From Crotophaga sulcirostris (taxonomy: Eukaryota; Chordata; Aves; Cuculiformes; Crotophagidae): a DNA stretch of 64,000 nucleotides. Location: NCBI GenBank assembly GCA_013397455.1, contig VYZB01000375.1, forward strand, positions 596,493 to 660,492. Reading direction: 5' to 3'. Shown here in pieces: positions 13,501 through 27,162 of the stretch (positions within the stretch are counted from its first letter, which is position 1; the number at the start of each line of letters is the position of its first letter). A program made the translations under genes and the position numbers. The notes beneath the pieces are model-generated. The model was not told where the DNA came from and made no database searches. It saw only the letters and a program-made list of their open reading frames with translations.

Positions 13501-16276
13501 TTTCACATGACAAAGCCACAGAATCCCCCATGAGACAGGCTTAAGCTGAGAAGTTATATTCCTGGCAAGCATCCCTGAGTGGCAAACAGCAGGAGGCAAC
13601 TGCTGGAGTTGGAATATCTTCCCTGAAACAACTGATGCTGCACAACAAGGCTGCAGTGTGTTGGCAGCCCACTTATTGCTCGTTCTCTGGCTCCGAGGGT
13701 GTGCCTGGTGGGGCCTCTAAGCAGGAAAAAAAAACAACAAAGATCCTCCTGTGTACGGGAAGAGGCATACAGACTTTATGAGCCTGAAATACGAACAATC
13801 AATTATTTCATGGACCTGTCACCTTGCACCCTGTTGACACGCTCACATGACATTCAGATGAGCCATAAAAGTTGATTGTAAGACCACTGCTGAGCAAGAC
13901 CCAAAGAAAAAAAGAAGTTTGTTATATTGGTTCCATCCCAAAGGTTGTCTGAACCAAGAGGCCAAAACTCATTTTCCACCTCCTTGCATACGTTCCTGCA
14001 TGTTTGTAATACACAGGTACAGATCCCAAAGAAGTTGTGAGTTCAAATGCTTGTGTATTCCCACCAGGATGTCACCAACATGCTAAAAAGTTAAGCCTGT
14101 ATTTCAGTTTATAGTTGGACAGAGGCCCTTATCTGTCCCTGGGCAAGGAAGAGGCAGCTGCTGGAGTACTCTCAGACAGAAACTGTCTCCCAAGCTTGAT
14201 TTTTCTGGCTTGCTACACTCACAAGCCATCTGTTCAGAAGACACGTGCTCCCTTGAAAGCCAGTTGGGCTTCTTCCTTGGAGCACAGGAGCCAGGCAAAG
14301 CCAATTCAGATCAGCAGCCCAGAAGATGCTGTCATAGGTAGGTCTCCTTCAAAGAAGTCCTTCTTCTTCAGTTCTTTGCTAGCCTCTGAGATACTCAGCA
14401 ACATCTTTGCAAAAGAAGAGCTATCCTGGTGGGCAAGAGGTGAAGACATTCCTGGATGACTTCCAGCACATATCACAGCCCACCAGCTAGGACCTAACAA
14501 AGGAAGCTTCCAGATGGGCCTTATGAAGGCATCAGAGTAAGCATCACACAGTGAGGTGTGTGAGAAAACAGGTCCTTGGGCTATTATTTCAAGCCTATAG
14601 GTGATGGGCACAAATTAAATGCTTCACCCCCAGAAAGAGAGGGTTGCACTCAAGAAAGCACAGAAGAACTGTTTTAGGGAGCAAGATTATGTTTCTGATC
14701 ATGCAGAGCCTGCTTGGATGCCTGTTAGACCATTAGAGTGTGTTTCTATTTGCTATGAGCCTCCACCTACAGTTATCTCATTTCGAGCTGATTTCTGCCA
14801 TTTGATTTTAAAGATACCCCAGATAGGGTTCATCTTTTAGTGTCTAGCACAGTGGGTTGGACCTTGGTCTTAACAACAACCAGTTCCTGCAACAAAATGA
14901 TTGTAATGTACCATCTGATAAACCATCAGAGTAAGAGAAGATATCTCAAAACTTAAGAAACCTAGGTGCAATCTCATTATACAATGTGTTTTCTCTGTAG
15001 TTCTGCCCTCATGATAGAGACTTATGCCTTTGAAGGTCTTTATTTGCATTTGGAAACCTTAAGAAGCCCTGGACCTCAGTTCCCAGCCTGCACAGGTCAC
15101 AATTGGCTGTATTTCTGTACCACAAAAAAGTGGTGAGGACAGACCTACTAATGGTACAAAGCTGCTACTGTAACGAGGACATGATTAGTACCCAGGACAG
15201 GTGGAGGCAAACTCAATAGAGCTTTCCATCCCATGATTAGAGGCAGCATTTTCTTCCCCCAAAGGGGTATGCTCCCCCCTTCCATGCCAACGAGTGCAGG
15301 AAGAGGACAGTGCTCAGGTTTCAGCTTGGTCTCTTTTTTCTTGTCTATGGCATCAACTAGCCCTTAAACTCAGTTGGTATGGAAGGGGGGAATAACACTG
15401 AATCCCTGCAAAAAAAAAAATACTAACAAATTGAAGAACTGATGCCTTTCTTTTGTTTCCATGAAAACAGCTGGGATTTTAAGGCTCAGAGACTGTAATT
15501 ATTGCAGACTTGGTGCACCTTACTGTAACAATGCAGGAAAATATTACACAGCGACAGGGAGAAATAGGGCCGACTTTTCTTCCTTTTAAATCTCAATTAA
15601 AAAATGCATTGGATGAAATTTCCCATTAGCTGGTACTATTTGTACATCCCATGTTCTTTCTTTAATTAAAAAACATGCTTATTGCAATACTGCCAGAATC
15701 GCTTTTACGGTATTTTAATTGTAATGTCTCTGCCTGATTAAAAAAAGAAAATATGAACTAGAAAGTGCCTGCAAAAAGTATCACAACGCACATCCCAAAT
15801 GGGTTGAACAAAATGATATAGAAAACTGCAACACAAGAAGTCTCTGACCGTGCCTGCTGACAAGGGATCTGAAGCTGGGTTTAAGGACTAATTGATGCCA
15901 TAGACAGGAAAACAGAGGGAAAAGTTTTTTCTTCTTTCAGCGAATTTAAATCTGGTCTATATTAGTGGTGACTGAGCACTGGTTATTTGGTAACTACTTA
16001 TGTAGGTGTAGCAGCTAATATTTGATGCTCTTTTCTAATAAGCATCAAAGACTAGAAAAAAAGTCAAGCAAAATCAATATTTGGATTTCTCCCCTCCTTA
16101 GATCTACTTGTAGGATGCATTCTAACCACAGTCTGATCTGAGTGTGGATTAAAAGAGATCCAAAATATTGCCAGATAAGCATTGCTCTCTTGCTGTCGCT
16201 TGAAAATCAGACAATAATTGACAACGTCATGAGCATCTTAGGGACTTAACAGTTCTCTTTTTTTATTTTTTTAGTT

Positions 16277-16548
16277 TCATAGAATCATGGAATAGTTTGG
16301 GTTGGAAGGTACCTTAAAGACCATCCAGTTCCAACTCCCTGCGATGAGGAGGTATACTTTCCACTGGGTCAGGCTACTCAAAGCCCCATCCAATGTGGTC
16401 TTGAATACCTCCAGGGATGGGGCTTCCACGACTTTTCTGAGCAACCTGTGCCAGTGCCTTACCACTCTCACATTAAAAATTTTTTTCCTGGCATCTAATT
16501 TAAATCTCCTTTCTTTCATTACCTCTTGCCATTTTCCCTGGGATCTCA
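16277..16548 (-). mobile_element. CR1 LINE 3' fragment (ATTCTATG-tailed type)
   Basis: Starts TCATAGAATCATGGAATAGT, then TTGGGTTGGAAGGTACC. On the minus strand it still reads as CR1 ORF2 C-terminus (RRFKLDARKKIFNVRVVRHW), with stops outside this part. Confidence 0.9.
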
Positions 16549-19011
16549 TAGGCTGAAAAATAATAAGGAAAAAAGTTCACACTAGCTGTAGTATTTTGGA
16601 AACTGGGTGCACAGTTTTTGGAAGCGGATGAAGTCGTTCAGATCTTTTCAAAACCTCATCCTGGAGGCTGACCATGGAAGAGGGAACTGGTGTGCTGCTT
16701 CCAGCAGGACTGCTAAGATACAGCAATACCTATAAGCGAGAGGAAGAGTTGTGACAAGTGATATTGGGGCTTTTCTAGTATAGGGTCCAAAGCAGCCTTC
16801 TCCCTTAATCCTGCAAGGGTGGTTAACTCAAGGGTGCCATTGCAAAGACAACTGATCAGTCTGGGGTCTTCAACACCACCAGAGTATACTGGCAACATCA
16901 TCCCCAAATTCATCCCTAAGGTACTCCTGAAAGACCAGACAGGATTTTGGTTTTGGATTCTAGACCTCCCCAGAGCACTATAAATTCAGACAAAGGCCAC
17001 AGCACATGTTTAAGGTTTCGACTTATCAAAAACAAAGGAGTTACTCCGGTGTAAGCTCTGAGCAAAGGAAATTTCCATCTGTCCTGGGTTATCATAAATA
17101 TTTCCATACTTGTGATGTTGGAATTACAAAAATAACTGCAATCTGCTGAATTTACGGAGTTATCTACAATCTGTCTATCTTGTATCTCTTCCCCAATCAG
17201 TATTGTCTGAGCAGTTTCACAGCCTGGCTCCTAAACTTTCCTCTGCCGATAACCACGTGTTCCTGCTCTGCCTGTTGAGGGGGGAGTAGAAGATGCTGAG
17301 TTTTCATGGCAGCGAACAGAACTCAGCTACCTAATCCTACTTCTCTGTTACTTTGTCCTCCTGATCTTTTGCCCAGACATTCTGGTCACTACCAGAGCCA
17401 TTGTATGTATTAGGCTATAAAATACAGCTAAAATAGGGTCACTATAAGGTTGCACTTGTAGCTGATGTGCTTGTTATCATACACAACAATGTCAACAATG
17501 TTAAATTCATCGTAAGAACACACCACAAAGGCAATATTCAAAATTCTCATGGTGTCCTAAGTAAGGGGAATTTCAAAAAAATAGGCCTGTAAACATGCGT
17601 TTGGTTTGCTGGGTGCAGCATCAGAAAACAGGCAATACAACATCTTCATTCAGTAGCATTACAGATTTCTTTAATCTATAGAATTTGTTATATTTTCAGC
17701 TTGTGAGTGCACAGACAGCCTGATGCTGAGTCATGAAAGCTAAAGGGACCAGAACGACAATTTAATCCCATTCTTCAGCTCCAAATAAGAAAAACTCTCC
17801 AGTTAGAATAGGAATGGGGTTTTTCAATCGAAGCATGTATCTACACATACCTACAGGTTAGGGGATTATTGTCATGTCCTTCTCACAGTCACGTAAGCTT
17901 GGTAATTATTTGAAATATTCACAGGATCATGTAGTTGCTACTCTAAGGGATCACTTAACTGTGAATTTGTCCTAAGAAGGGGATCCATAACACCTAAAAT
18001 GAACAAGTCTTTGATGGTGTGTGTTCCTCTCTATCAATACAGGAGCCTGAACAGCTCCCCTGCACTGGACAGCTTAAAGGAAGGTAGGGTTAAGAAAGAT
18101 GAATCTAACCCAGTCTCAGATCAGAGTAGAGCTCAGCATGTTTTGACTCCAAATCCAAGGCCAAACAGCTCACAGCACCCGTCTAAGTAGGAGAGGATGT
18201 AACAAGGTAAATTCAGAAAAGACGAAGCTCAGATAAACAATTACCACGTAAATTTCTGCTTCTAAAATATTTGGTCCCTATGTTTGGCATGTAGCAATGC
18301 AGAAAATAACAGCATCCAGAATATTTTAGTGCTGCTTTCCTAGCTGAATCACCATTATAAACCAAGCTTCTTGGAAAACATGATAAAAGGGAGAAATTAT
18401 TTGAATGTCAGATGAGCCAAAGCCATAAAGATACTGCTCCAGACTTCATTAAATTCAATCAGACGTCCGTTCGCTTCTTGAGTGCTGACTCATAGATCAA
18501 ATGTACCTTTGAGTAGGCTCAAAGTTCAAAGAGTTTCTGCTGTGATATTGTGCCCCACTTCTTCACAAAGTCAGAGACTGAACCCCAAAATACTAAATCG
18601 CATTCGCGGCCAAAAGTCTCAGCAATCTGGGGCTCTGAACTTTCTCCCCTACTGTACATCTTAATCATATCAGAATTAAGAGCAGTCTTACATCATCCAG
18701 ATTTAGAATTTTCACTGGGGAGGAGAGGGAGAAAAATTGTACTAAAATATTTCACTTTTTTTAATCTGAGGTTCTTACTAGGAATTGGGATTTTTTTTAA
18801 CAGGAATGATGCTTGGTGTGGCAATTCTTCAAAATCTCTGAACCTAGACTGAGCAAGTTCAATCTTTTTCTGAAATAATAGGGATAAACTTGCAAAGTCT
18901 TTTCTTTATAGAATGATCGTTCAAAGTTAGATTAAAATATAATTGTCAAATCCATGTTTTTCATCATGAGCTCAATGAAAAATAGTACCTTTAACATCCT
19001 TTTAATAATAA

Positions 19012-19312
19012 AATCACAGAATGGTTTGGGTTGGAATGGTTCTTTAAAGTCCATCCAGTTCCAAACCCCAATGACAGTGACACCTCCCACTGGATCAAGT
19101 TGCTCAAAGCCGCATCCAACCTGGCCTTGAACATCTCCAGGGATGGGACATCCACAACTTCTTTATGAAACCTGTGTCAATCTATCATTACCTTCACAGT
19201 AAAACAATTTCTTCCTAATATCTATTCTAGATGTCTCCTCTTTTGGCTTAAAACCATTTCCCCATCCTATCCCTGCACTCCCTGATAAAGAGTCCCTCCC
19301 TAGCTTTCCTAT
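19012..19312 (-). mobile_element. CR1 LINE 3' fragment
   Basis: AATCACAGAATGGTTTGGGT opens the copy, followed by the usual CATCCAGTTCC, CTGGCCTTGAACATCTCCAG and CCTCCCTAGCTTTCC blocks. It is somewhat diverged, with no long ORF2 frame left. Confidence 0.88.
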
Positions 19313-20143
19313 ACAAATGCAACGTTCAAATTTAATATAAAATAATTTTTACCAGTAAAGATCCAGGTATTTAAACATTTAAAAACTCCTCTTTCCACTT
19401 TTTAGCCCCATTTCAGCAGAGGTTTATATATAGGCTTAACTTCGAGCAAGTAATTTCACTAGAACAACTCATTCACTTAATACAGGGTGCGTGCAAAACA
19501 TTTTTCACAACCAGGGCCTAATTTTCAGGGAAGGCTATTTCTGGCACTGACTTACAAGTAATTTTAATTCTTACTTTGACATCCACAGAGATGTATATAC
19601 CTCCTGACACTTATGCTGAGTCTACCCCAGGGTGTGTGAACCCTGCAAACCCGGTGTTTCCCCCCATAATTGTGCTCAGTTATTTACTCTCTACCAGTCG
19701 TGCTCTAGGAGCTTGGATTGTTTATTACGTTTGGTAGCCTGTAATTCTGTAACATCATTAATTTTGTAAAGGCTTTTGCAACACGCTTGCCTCAAAGATG
19801 CCAAACAAAACAGAGCTGATTATTGTTATCAGCGCTGCCGTTATCGCTGAACGCCACTCAGGATAGCAGCGCTTATTGTAGCTGGGGGAAAGAAAAAGGG
19901 AAAAAAAACCAAAAAAACCTTCCTATTCATATTGTCATTTTACCTCAAACAGCATAAACGATGCTTTCTGCATGTATAATAATTAAATGTTCCCCCCATC
20001 CTGTTGTGTCTACTGAGAGGAGTCTCAGCTTGCCTGACCAGGTGTTTCCTTCGATGCAGGCAAGGGAAGGGGAGATCACATCCATGAAAAAGTCCAGCCC
20101 TGGAGACACAGGAGCACTGAACTCCCCCCCTCCCTCCACAGAC

Positions 20144-20294
20144 CTTTGAGATGCAGCAGGTTGAGGTTGGCAGTGGTGGTCCCCAGCATCAGAGTCCTTC
20201 CTTCTTCTATCGTGACGTTGTCGCCATCTCGCGGCTGGTGCCCAGCAGGCCAGCTGGAGTCCTCGTCCCACCGGCCACAAAACCGGAGGGCAAG
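20144..20294 (-). CDS. PKHD1: PKHD1 exon beginning the first G8 domain (likely human exon 36)
   Basis: 151-nt exon. The acceptor is a pyrimidine run plus CAG ending at 20295, and the donor is AAG|GTCTGT from 20143. Entry is phase 0 and exit is phase 1. The peptide is LALRFCGRWDEDSSWPAGHQ, then PRDGDNVTIEEGRTLML, then GTTTANLNLLHLK. This has the hallmarks of a G8 domain start: a W...W pair, P-x-DGD-x-V-T-I, a turn with EEG, then a strand of the L-x-L-L-H type before Gly. G8 domains are predicted beta-rich extracellular modules with conserved glycines, found in fibrocystin, PKHD1L1 and the CEMIP/TMEM2 hyaluronidase group. Local base composition is more GC-rich than the surrounding intron. The sequon NVT sits in the DGD loop. 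Confidence 0.93.
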
Positions 20295-22437
20295 CTGAAA
20301 AAAGAAAAAGACCCAGAGTTGTTCAAAGCTCTCCTTTTCCAACCCTTCAGGAAGACAGCTTGCCAGGAGCACGGTGGAAGAGATGCTAACGCCACTCCAG
20401 CCACTCCCTGGTGAGACCCCATGCAGAGCAAAGGGAAGGTGGGACACTGAGATTGGAGATGTTCTCGGCCTTCAGAAATGCCTGTCATGATTTGGGGGTT
20501 GCCCCTTCCCCCATTCTGGTCTGGGTAACGAGTGGCTTGCTACAAGTCTCCCTGTGGAAGGTCCACAGGTTTCCTGGTGTGTGTCTCTCTCTGCCTCCCG
20601 AAAAGTGAAACTGCACATTAATTCCTGGCAATGTCATAAAAATAGCCTGAAGAATTTAGAATTACAGCATCCTGCTAGATGGGCAATATTTTGCTTTACA
20701 GGCTTTTTCAAAGGCTCTCCTGCCACTCGTCTGCATTACGAGAGACATTCCTCCTTTAAAAATACTGTTTTATCTCTCTCAGCTTATCCAGCATTATGAT
20801 TGCCTCTCCTTTGATGGTTTGCACATCAATTCCAAATGAAGCACTGATTAACATGAAAACAGCAAGTCATGATAAGCAATGGCAATGTGATACCTGTCTC
20901 TTTCAAGTCATGGTCCATCCTCACCTTAAACTCTGAGCATGCACTTTTCAGTGAAGACTTGACCAATTTCTTACATGGCCATCTGCATATTTTTGCATGG
21001 ATGTGTGCACAAGTGTGGACGTAGGCATTCACAATGTATTACTTGGACTCACACATGAACTAGCAAGAACAGCCTCAACTGATTGGAGTGGGAGGGGGTG
21101 TGTACCAGACAGGGAAATATTTGTGGTCTTCACTGGCTTGTGCTAATCTGAAACAGCAGGGGAAAGCATAACCTCACTACAAAAGCAAAATACAGTTCCT
21201 TCGTTTTCAATCAGAGCACATCGTGTACATTAAAGATTTTGCTCTGGAGCAGCAGTTTAGGTGAATCAATACCGGTGGTGTTAGGATAGTTATTATTTTG
21301 ACTGTGCGATTGTCAATTCTAGCTTTATGTGCCTGGAGTTTTATACAACATTTTTCACAGCACCTAGAGCAGTCAGATAACTGTTATATGGTAACGGCTG
21401 TCCCAGTTATTTGCACCACCCAGGTTAAATGATACAACCAGTTTATGTCCATTCTGTTTGTAGGGTATGGATGTTATGGTGTTTTCTATCCTCTGTCCCA
21501 TTCTACCATTTCCATACAAAGGGAATTACTTGGTTCTATTTAGATTGAAGCCTGGGACTTAATTTTAACACACACACACAATGAAAACCTCTAGGGAGCT
21601 AAGTCCCTTGTCTTAGAGGGAGTGAACCACTTCACCACTACACAAGTACAGATAAGCCTTCACATCTGTACACAACAGTTACAGAAAGTGTAATTACTCA
21701 ATGGTTGCTGAATATAACAGGACAAGTTTCATTTTCATTACTTGCAAACATATATTTATATATTTCAGGGATTTAGGACAAAATTCCAGCTGAGATAATA
21801 GATTTCTTTATCTACTGTCTTTCCAGAGAGGCTGTGAATTACTCTTCACTGTGCTTTGAAGCAGATTATTTACAATATACCAGAGTATACAACAGATCCA
21901 ATAAAAAGGAGCTAATTAAACTAGTTTTTATCTCAGAGCAGGGGACAGAGGAGGGTATGGTTCATGGAAAGACACACATTTCCCAGATATACTACTTATC
22001 AAGCCAACTGTAGCACTAAATTACAAATTCTGTGAATTCCTGTCTGACACAAACTCAACCAATGCTGCCAGCAAAACATTGCAAGATGGAACTGCGAAAT
22101 GATGGGATGTGTCAGAACATTTTGGTGAGAAGGTTTGTTAGGTGGCTCAAATTCACTCTGACATCACTGTAACCCTCTGAAGCCACTTAGAAGTCTCTAA
22201 TTAGCTCTCATGGAAAGCAAAGGCGTAAGGAATATACTAGGCTGTTCTTCTTCTGAGCACTAAAAACTTAGTGGGCTGTTGATAGAAGTCTTGCAAGAGT
22301 TAAGAAGAATAAATTCCTATTCTGAATTTGACTTTTCTTTAAGATGGTTCCCTTTTCTAATTAGAAAATACCCTAGCTCTTCATTTAAGGTACTGTCTAT
22401 AACATCAGTGTTTAAGCTGTTCTATCAACTGCTCTAT

Positions 22438-22722
22438 CGATGGTGACCAGTGACAGAACAAGAGGACAAGGACTCAGATTTCATCAGGGGAGGTTTAGGC
22501 TTGATATTAGGGCAAAGTTCTTCCCTGAAAGGGTGATTGGCCATTGGAATGTGCTGCCCGGGGAGGTGGTGGAGTTGCCGTCCCTGGAGATGCTTAAGAG
22601 GAGATTGGATGAGGCACTCAGTGCCATGGTTTAGATGATGGGTTGGTGTTGGTGCTGGGTTATAGGTTGGAGTCGATGATCTCAAAGGTCCTTTCCAACC
22701 TTGTAATACTGTGATACTATGA
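22438..22722 (+). mobile_element. CR1 LINE 3' fragment (TACTGTGA-tailed) with ORF2 remnant
   Basis: A frame at 22440-22634 encodes the last residues of ORF2 ([30 protein letters not shown] and stop). The 3' UTR ends TTGTAATACTGTGATACT. Low decay suggests a fairly young copy. Confidence 0.92.
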
Positions 22723-24780
22723 TGTAAGTTTTCTTCTCTTGGAAGACTTTGTACCCATTCAGTTTTACCAATATCCTCTAGCAGAAAAGCTAGAAGCTCA
22801 TACAGGTTGGTGTAATATGGCACAAGAAGTGGTTGGAACCATCTGGGAAATGAAGAACTATTAATCATCTGAATAATATAAATCAGAAAACATAAAAATA
22901 TGCAGAAACCAAGTGCTGTTATTTAGACAGTAGATGTCTACACTAAGAGGTGGTCTCTGTACCATCAACCTAAACAGAGACAGACAGATTTTTTTGCTTT
23001 GAAGAAAGTTTACTGCCAAAAAATTATTATGTAGAGGCAGAAAAAAATTGGTCAAGGCCATAAAAATCTCTGTTGTCCTATCCAATATGCACCTAAAGAT
23101 TTCCAGTAAGAAGATGCCTGGCTTAGTCTGCTGCCATGTGCACCACCTGCACAGGCATCTTTAGTGATTTCTGATTTGTATTCTCTTTTTCTTTGTTAAA
23201 TAAAAGTAAACAGATGAACATCAACAATAACACAGGACCAAGAGCTGTTTATAATCACTTGTACCATCCTTGTGTTATCACAGAGAGAATAAATCTAAAG
23301 AATCTACCTGAAGAGAGAAAATGGGATTTGCTCAAGGAAAATACTTTAAATTACCAGAGTGCAGAAGGTGGTACAGGAGGATTAGGGGGAAAGCAGCTCT
23401 GTAGGAATTAAGGAAAGACATCAAACTGGTGGAAGGAAATGAGATAGCAGAAGATTTTATTTAGTAACCCTTCTTTTGCACACTCTTCTCTAAGATGAAA
23501 GAGCACCTACTTAAGATCTTTCTTCGAAAGAAGAAGGCGTGCTCTAGTGCAAGGCTGGTGAAATGGCCAAGTGCCCTGAAAAACAAGTACAGTTTACCTG
23601 GAGCTTAGGGATCCCTTACTCTGTTTTCTGGGAGAAAAGCACAGTACAATCTCCGACCATAATGGACTTCTTAACATTGTAAAATGGTAAAAATTGAATG
23701 TTGGTATCTACGTCCAGTTCCTATTAAGAAGCCCGTGGCAAAATAATATGGACTAATACACGCGTAACTAATTGCCCATCCTTCATTGAGCAGAGTGGGT
23801 GACAGACCCACAGCTCTAGAAACCAATGCTCTCATCTGGTCCTGCTGCTTTCCCTCCATGTGATCTTCAAGAACCTCCAGTCTTGTCTAGCTGTCCTGTT
23901 ACCAATATGGGACAGGCTGTAGTCCACACTAACCCTATGGACTCCAAATACCACCGCCTCCTCATGCTAAGGGTGGCTTTGGGGGACTTTGCTGTCCTGC
24001 AGGCTGAGCACGCTCTTGTGACCACTGGGATGGACTGACTTACTTGAGACCCCAAAGCAAAAACAATAAAATAGCCATCTTATCTCTGCAAAGCCATGTC
24101 TGAAACACCTCCATCATGCAGATTCCAGCTTCTTTCCTTCTGCCCACAACCAAGCAGAATAAGAATATCCTTCTCACTGTTTGGCTTTTCATAGAAGCAA
24201 AGCTCTTTTCCATTTTTTCCCCTGCTTGGCACTCGGCATTTGACCTACGGTGTTTAATTTAAACACTTCTCAGTAAGACTGAGAAGTACCAGCAGCTGCA
24301 AGCACCAGGGTCATGGCTGAGTGCCCATCCTACGAGGAACCCTCATAGCCAAGGAAAGCTGCTCAGCAGTGGCTGGCAGTGGGCATTTTCCTCCTGTGCT
24401 TTTTCCAGCGTAAACTCAGAGCAGAAAAAAATGGCACAGAGCTTGAAATTCAGGACAGGGGAAAGAGGAGTTGGCATAAAATAAGCCCTGAATGATGAAG
24501 CTGGAGCTGGCTGGTTGCAACAAGTTGGTATCTTTACATTCCTGTTGCAGCACACACCAAAGAGTTGGAAAGGTGATTTGGAGGAAGCAGGGCTTAAGAG
24601 ACCATAGCATCTCTGCATCCATCTGTGTCACTGTCAGTGCTCACCTTTGAATGTGGCCAACTTCAGTTGGGTTTAAGAGGAGGAATGTGAGACCACAAAG
24701 ATGTTGTATTCCTGCAATGTTCATGAAAATCAGTAGGTAGATTGAGGCAAGAGACCCTTCTGGTGTTTCTCCCAAGATCC

Positions 24781-24870
24781 TCAGGGACATGGTTTAGTAA
24801 GCGTACAGGTACAGTTGGACTCGATGATCTCAAAGGACTTTTCCAACCAGATGATTCTATGATTCTATGA
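24781..24870 (+). mobile_element. CR1 LINE 3' tail, short
   Basis: Reads GGACATGGTTTAGTAAGCGT, then GTTGGACTCGATGATCTCAA and ends ATGATTCTATGATTCTATGA. Only about 90 nt of 3' UTR was inserted. Confidence 0.88.
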
Positions 24871-25256
24871 CACAAGTACAGCGTGAACCAAATGCACAAA
24901 ATGGTCACCCAGACTTTTGGAGGACGTGGCCTCACATTAGGTATCTGTAAGAAATCCACCCTGGTGACATATCACATTTTGAATCCAGTAAAGTAGATAG
25001 CACTAGTAGAGAATCAAACCTGCAAAATATTGGAAGAAACACCAGGTGGGTGGGAAATCAAAACCACTGGGAATCCTTAAGTAGCTAGTTGTTCTTCCTA
25101 GGGTATCAAAGAGTATGAGGGAGGGAATCTGACATGAAAATTCAAAGAGCAGAATCTTGCATTATCTTCCCACTTCTGATACTCACTTGGTTCATCAGGT
25201 GCAACTCATTTCCAGTCCAGAGCTTATGTACCACACCCATGCCTTGTGTACAATAC

Positions 25257-26290
25257 TGTGTTGGGCTTGTAAGGCAAGGTTTTGGTAGCAGGAGTTCTAC
25301 AGGGGTGGCATCTATGAGAAGTTTCTAGAAGACTCTCCAATATTCTATAGAGCCAATGCTGACCAGTTCCAAGACAGATCTGGCCAAGATCCACTGGCCA
25401 AGGCTGAGCCCATCAGCAGCAGTGGTAGCTCTCCTGGGATAACATATTGAAGAATGGGAAAACCTTACTGTGCAACAGCATCTGGAGCAAGAAATGAGAA
25501 TATGAGAGAGAAAGAATTCTGCAGACATCAAAGTCAGTGAAGAAGCAGGTGGAGGAGGTGCTCCAGGTGCTGGAGCAGACATTCCCCTGCAACCTATGTT
25601 GAAGACCATGGTGAGACAGGCTGCCCCTTGCAGCCCATGGAGGTCCGTGGTGGAGAAGAGATCCACGTGAAGCCCATGGAGAACCCCACACTGGAGCAAG
25701 TGGATGCCTGAAGGAGGTTCTGGCCCTGTGGGAAACCAACGCTGGAGCAGGCTCCTGGCAGGACCTGTGAAACCATAGAGACAGGTCTGTTCATGAAGGA
25801 CTGCAGCCTGTGGGAAGGACTTACACTGAAGAAGTTTGTGGAGAACTGACTCCCATGGGAGGCTCGCCACACCAGATCAGGGGAAGAGTTTGACGAGTTC
25901 TCCCTCTGAGGAGGAAGGAGCAGCAGAGACAATGTGTGATAAACTGACCGCAACCCCCATTCCCCATCCCCCTGCACCTCCTGGGAGCAGGAGGTAGAGA
26001 AACAGGGAGTGAAGTTGAGCCTGGGTAGAAGGGAGGATCGGAGGAAAGATGTTTGGAGATTTGGATTTTATTTCCCTTTAGCCTACTCTGATTTGACTGG
26101 TAATAAATTGAACTAATTTCCCCAAGCTGAGTCTGATTTGCCCGTGATGATAATTGACGAGCCACCTTACTGTCCTTATCTCGACCCACGAGCCTTTCAT
26201 CGTATTTTCTCTCCCTTGTCCAGCTGAGAAAGGGAGTGATAAAGCAGCTTTGATGGGCACCTGGCATCCAGCCAGGGTCAACCCATCACA
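25257..26290 (+). mobile_element. Solo LTR of an avian endogenous retrovirus
   Basis: About 1.03 kb beginning TGTGTTGGGC and ending CAACCCATCACA, matching in style a common avian LTR. It has degenerate internal units built around CTGGAGCAGG and CAGCCCATGGAG and a likely polyadenylation signal (AATAAA in TAATAAATTGAAC near 26100). No primer-binding site, gag, pol or env lies next to it, so it is a solo LTR. I see no clear target-site duplication, which leaves the exact ends open. It lies antisense to PKHD1. The open frames across it on the minus strand are shadows. Confidence 0.75.
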
Positions 26291-27162
26291 AACAGAGATT
26301 AATTTGGGGGGATATCAACTCCTTCCCCATTAGAGCTCCAAAAAAATGAATAAATTGCGTAAAGATAAACCACTGTTTTGATAGCATACAATAAAAGATG
26401 CACAAGCTCCTTGTAATTCAGCACATTATCCCCTTCCTCCCTCCTGCATCTTCTTTTTTTTTTCCATTTTCAGGCAGATTTCTTTCCATTTTATGTTTTT
26501 AGCTGCTGCTGTTGTCAGCCAGCCTGGGGTTGCCTCTATGTCAGCCTTTGGGGACACGATCTCTCAGTACCAGTTTCTCAGCTTGTGCCTGTTACTACCA
26601 GGGCTTTGAAACAGCAGCAACAACTGCAACAAATGAATAAATAACTTTAATAAACTTGCATTCCCACACAGGCTGACAAAGAAGCCACAAAGGGAAGGAA
26701 TAAGAAGTGGCCACTCCTTCAATGTTTCATCTAAAATTTTGGAAATAACAATCATTCTGCCAATAGAACACGTTAAGCTGGTGATTTTTAACTCCCTCTT
26801 CCCCAAAATGCAAGTTTTGGTCTTAAAAGGGTTGAGAAGGTCCTGTTTAGAGTAAAGATAATCTGATCTCACTTTGTGGTAACTTTACGATTTGTTTGGT
26901 TAGGGGGAGTATTTGAGATTACAATCCCAAAAGAAGAGGACTGAAAAAAATGTTACAGACACAGACAGGAACCCTCACCCTCTGATCAGAAAAAGACAGA
27001 AAATTCAAAAACAAACCAAGACCCAGCAGTGTAGTTAAAACCAGACTTTGCTTACTGCTGTGCTCAATGTTCTCACTTCTTCTGAGCTGGGGGTTTCAGC
27101 TGAGACATGACCACAGAGAGAAATCATGAGGTTTTCCCACCAACTCCACCCCTGGCAGCCAG

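Larger units (their letters stand above)
7099..20143 (-). other. PKHD1: PKHD1 intron, 13 kb, splitting the first G8 domain
   Basis: Contains CR1 copies at 8245-8424, 9543-9635, 16277-16548 and 19012-19312, and the gap at 10383-10506. The blocks 10.5-16.2 kb and 16.6-19.0 kb are AT-rich with several A or T runs, and show no gene I can support. Confidence 0.75.

Noticed and set aside
25325..26267. Several 67-181 aa minus frames
   Set aside because: They lie antisense within the solo LTR and show no retroviral protein motifs.
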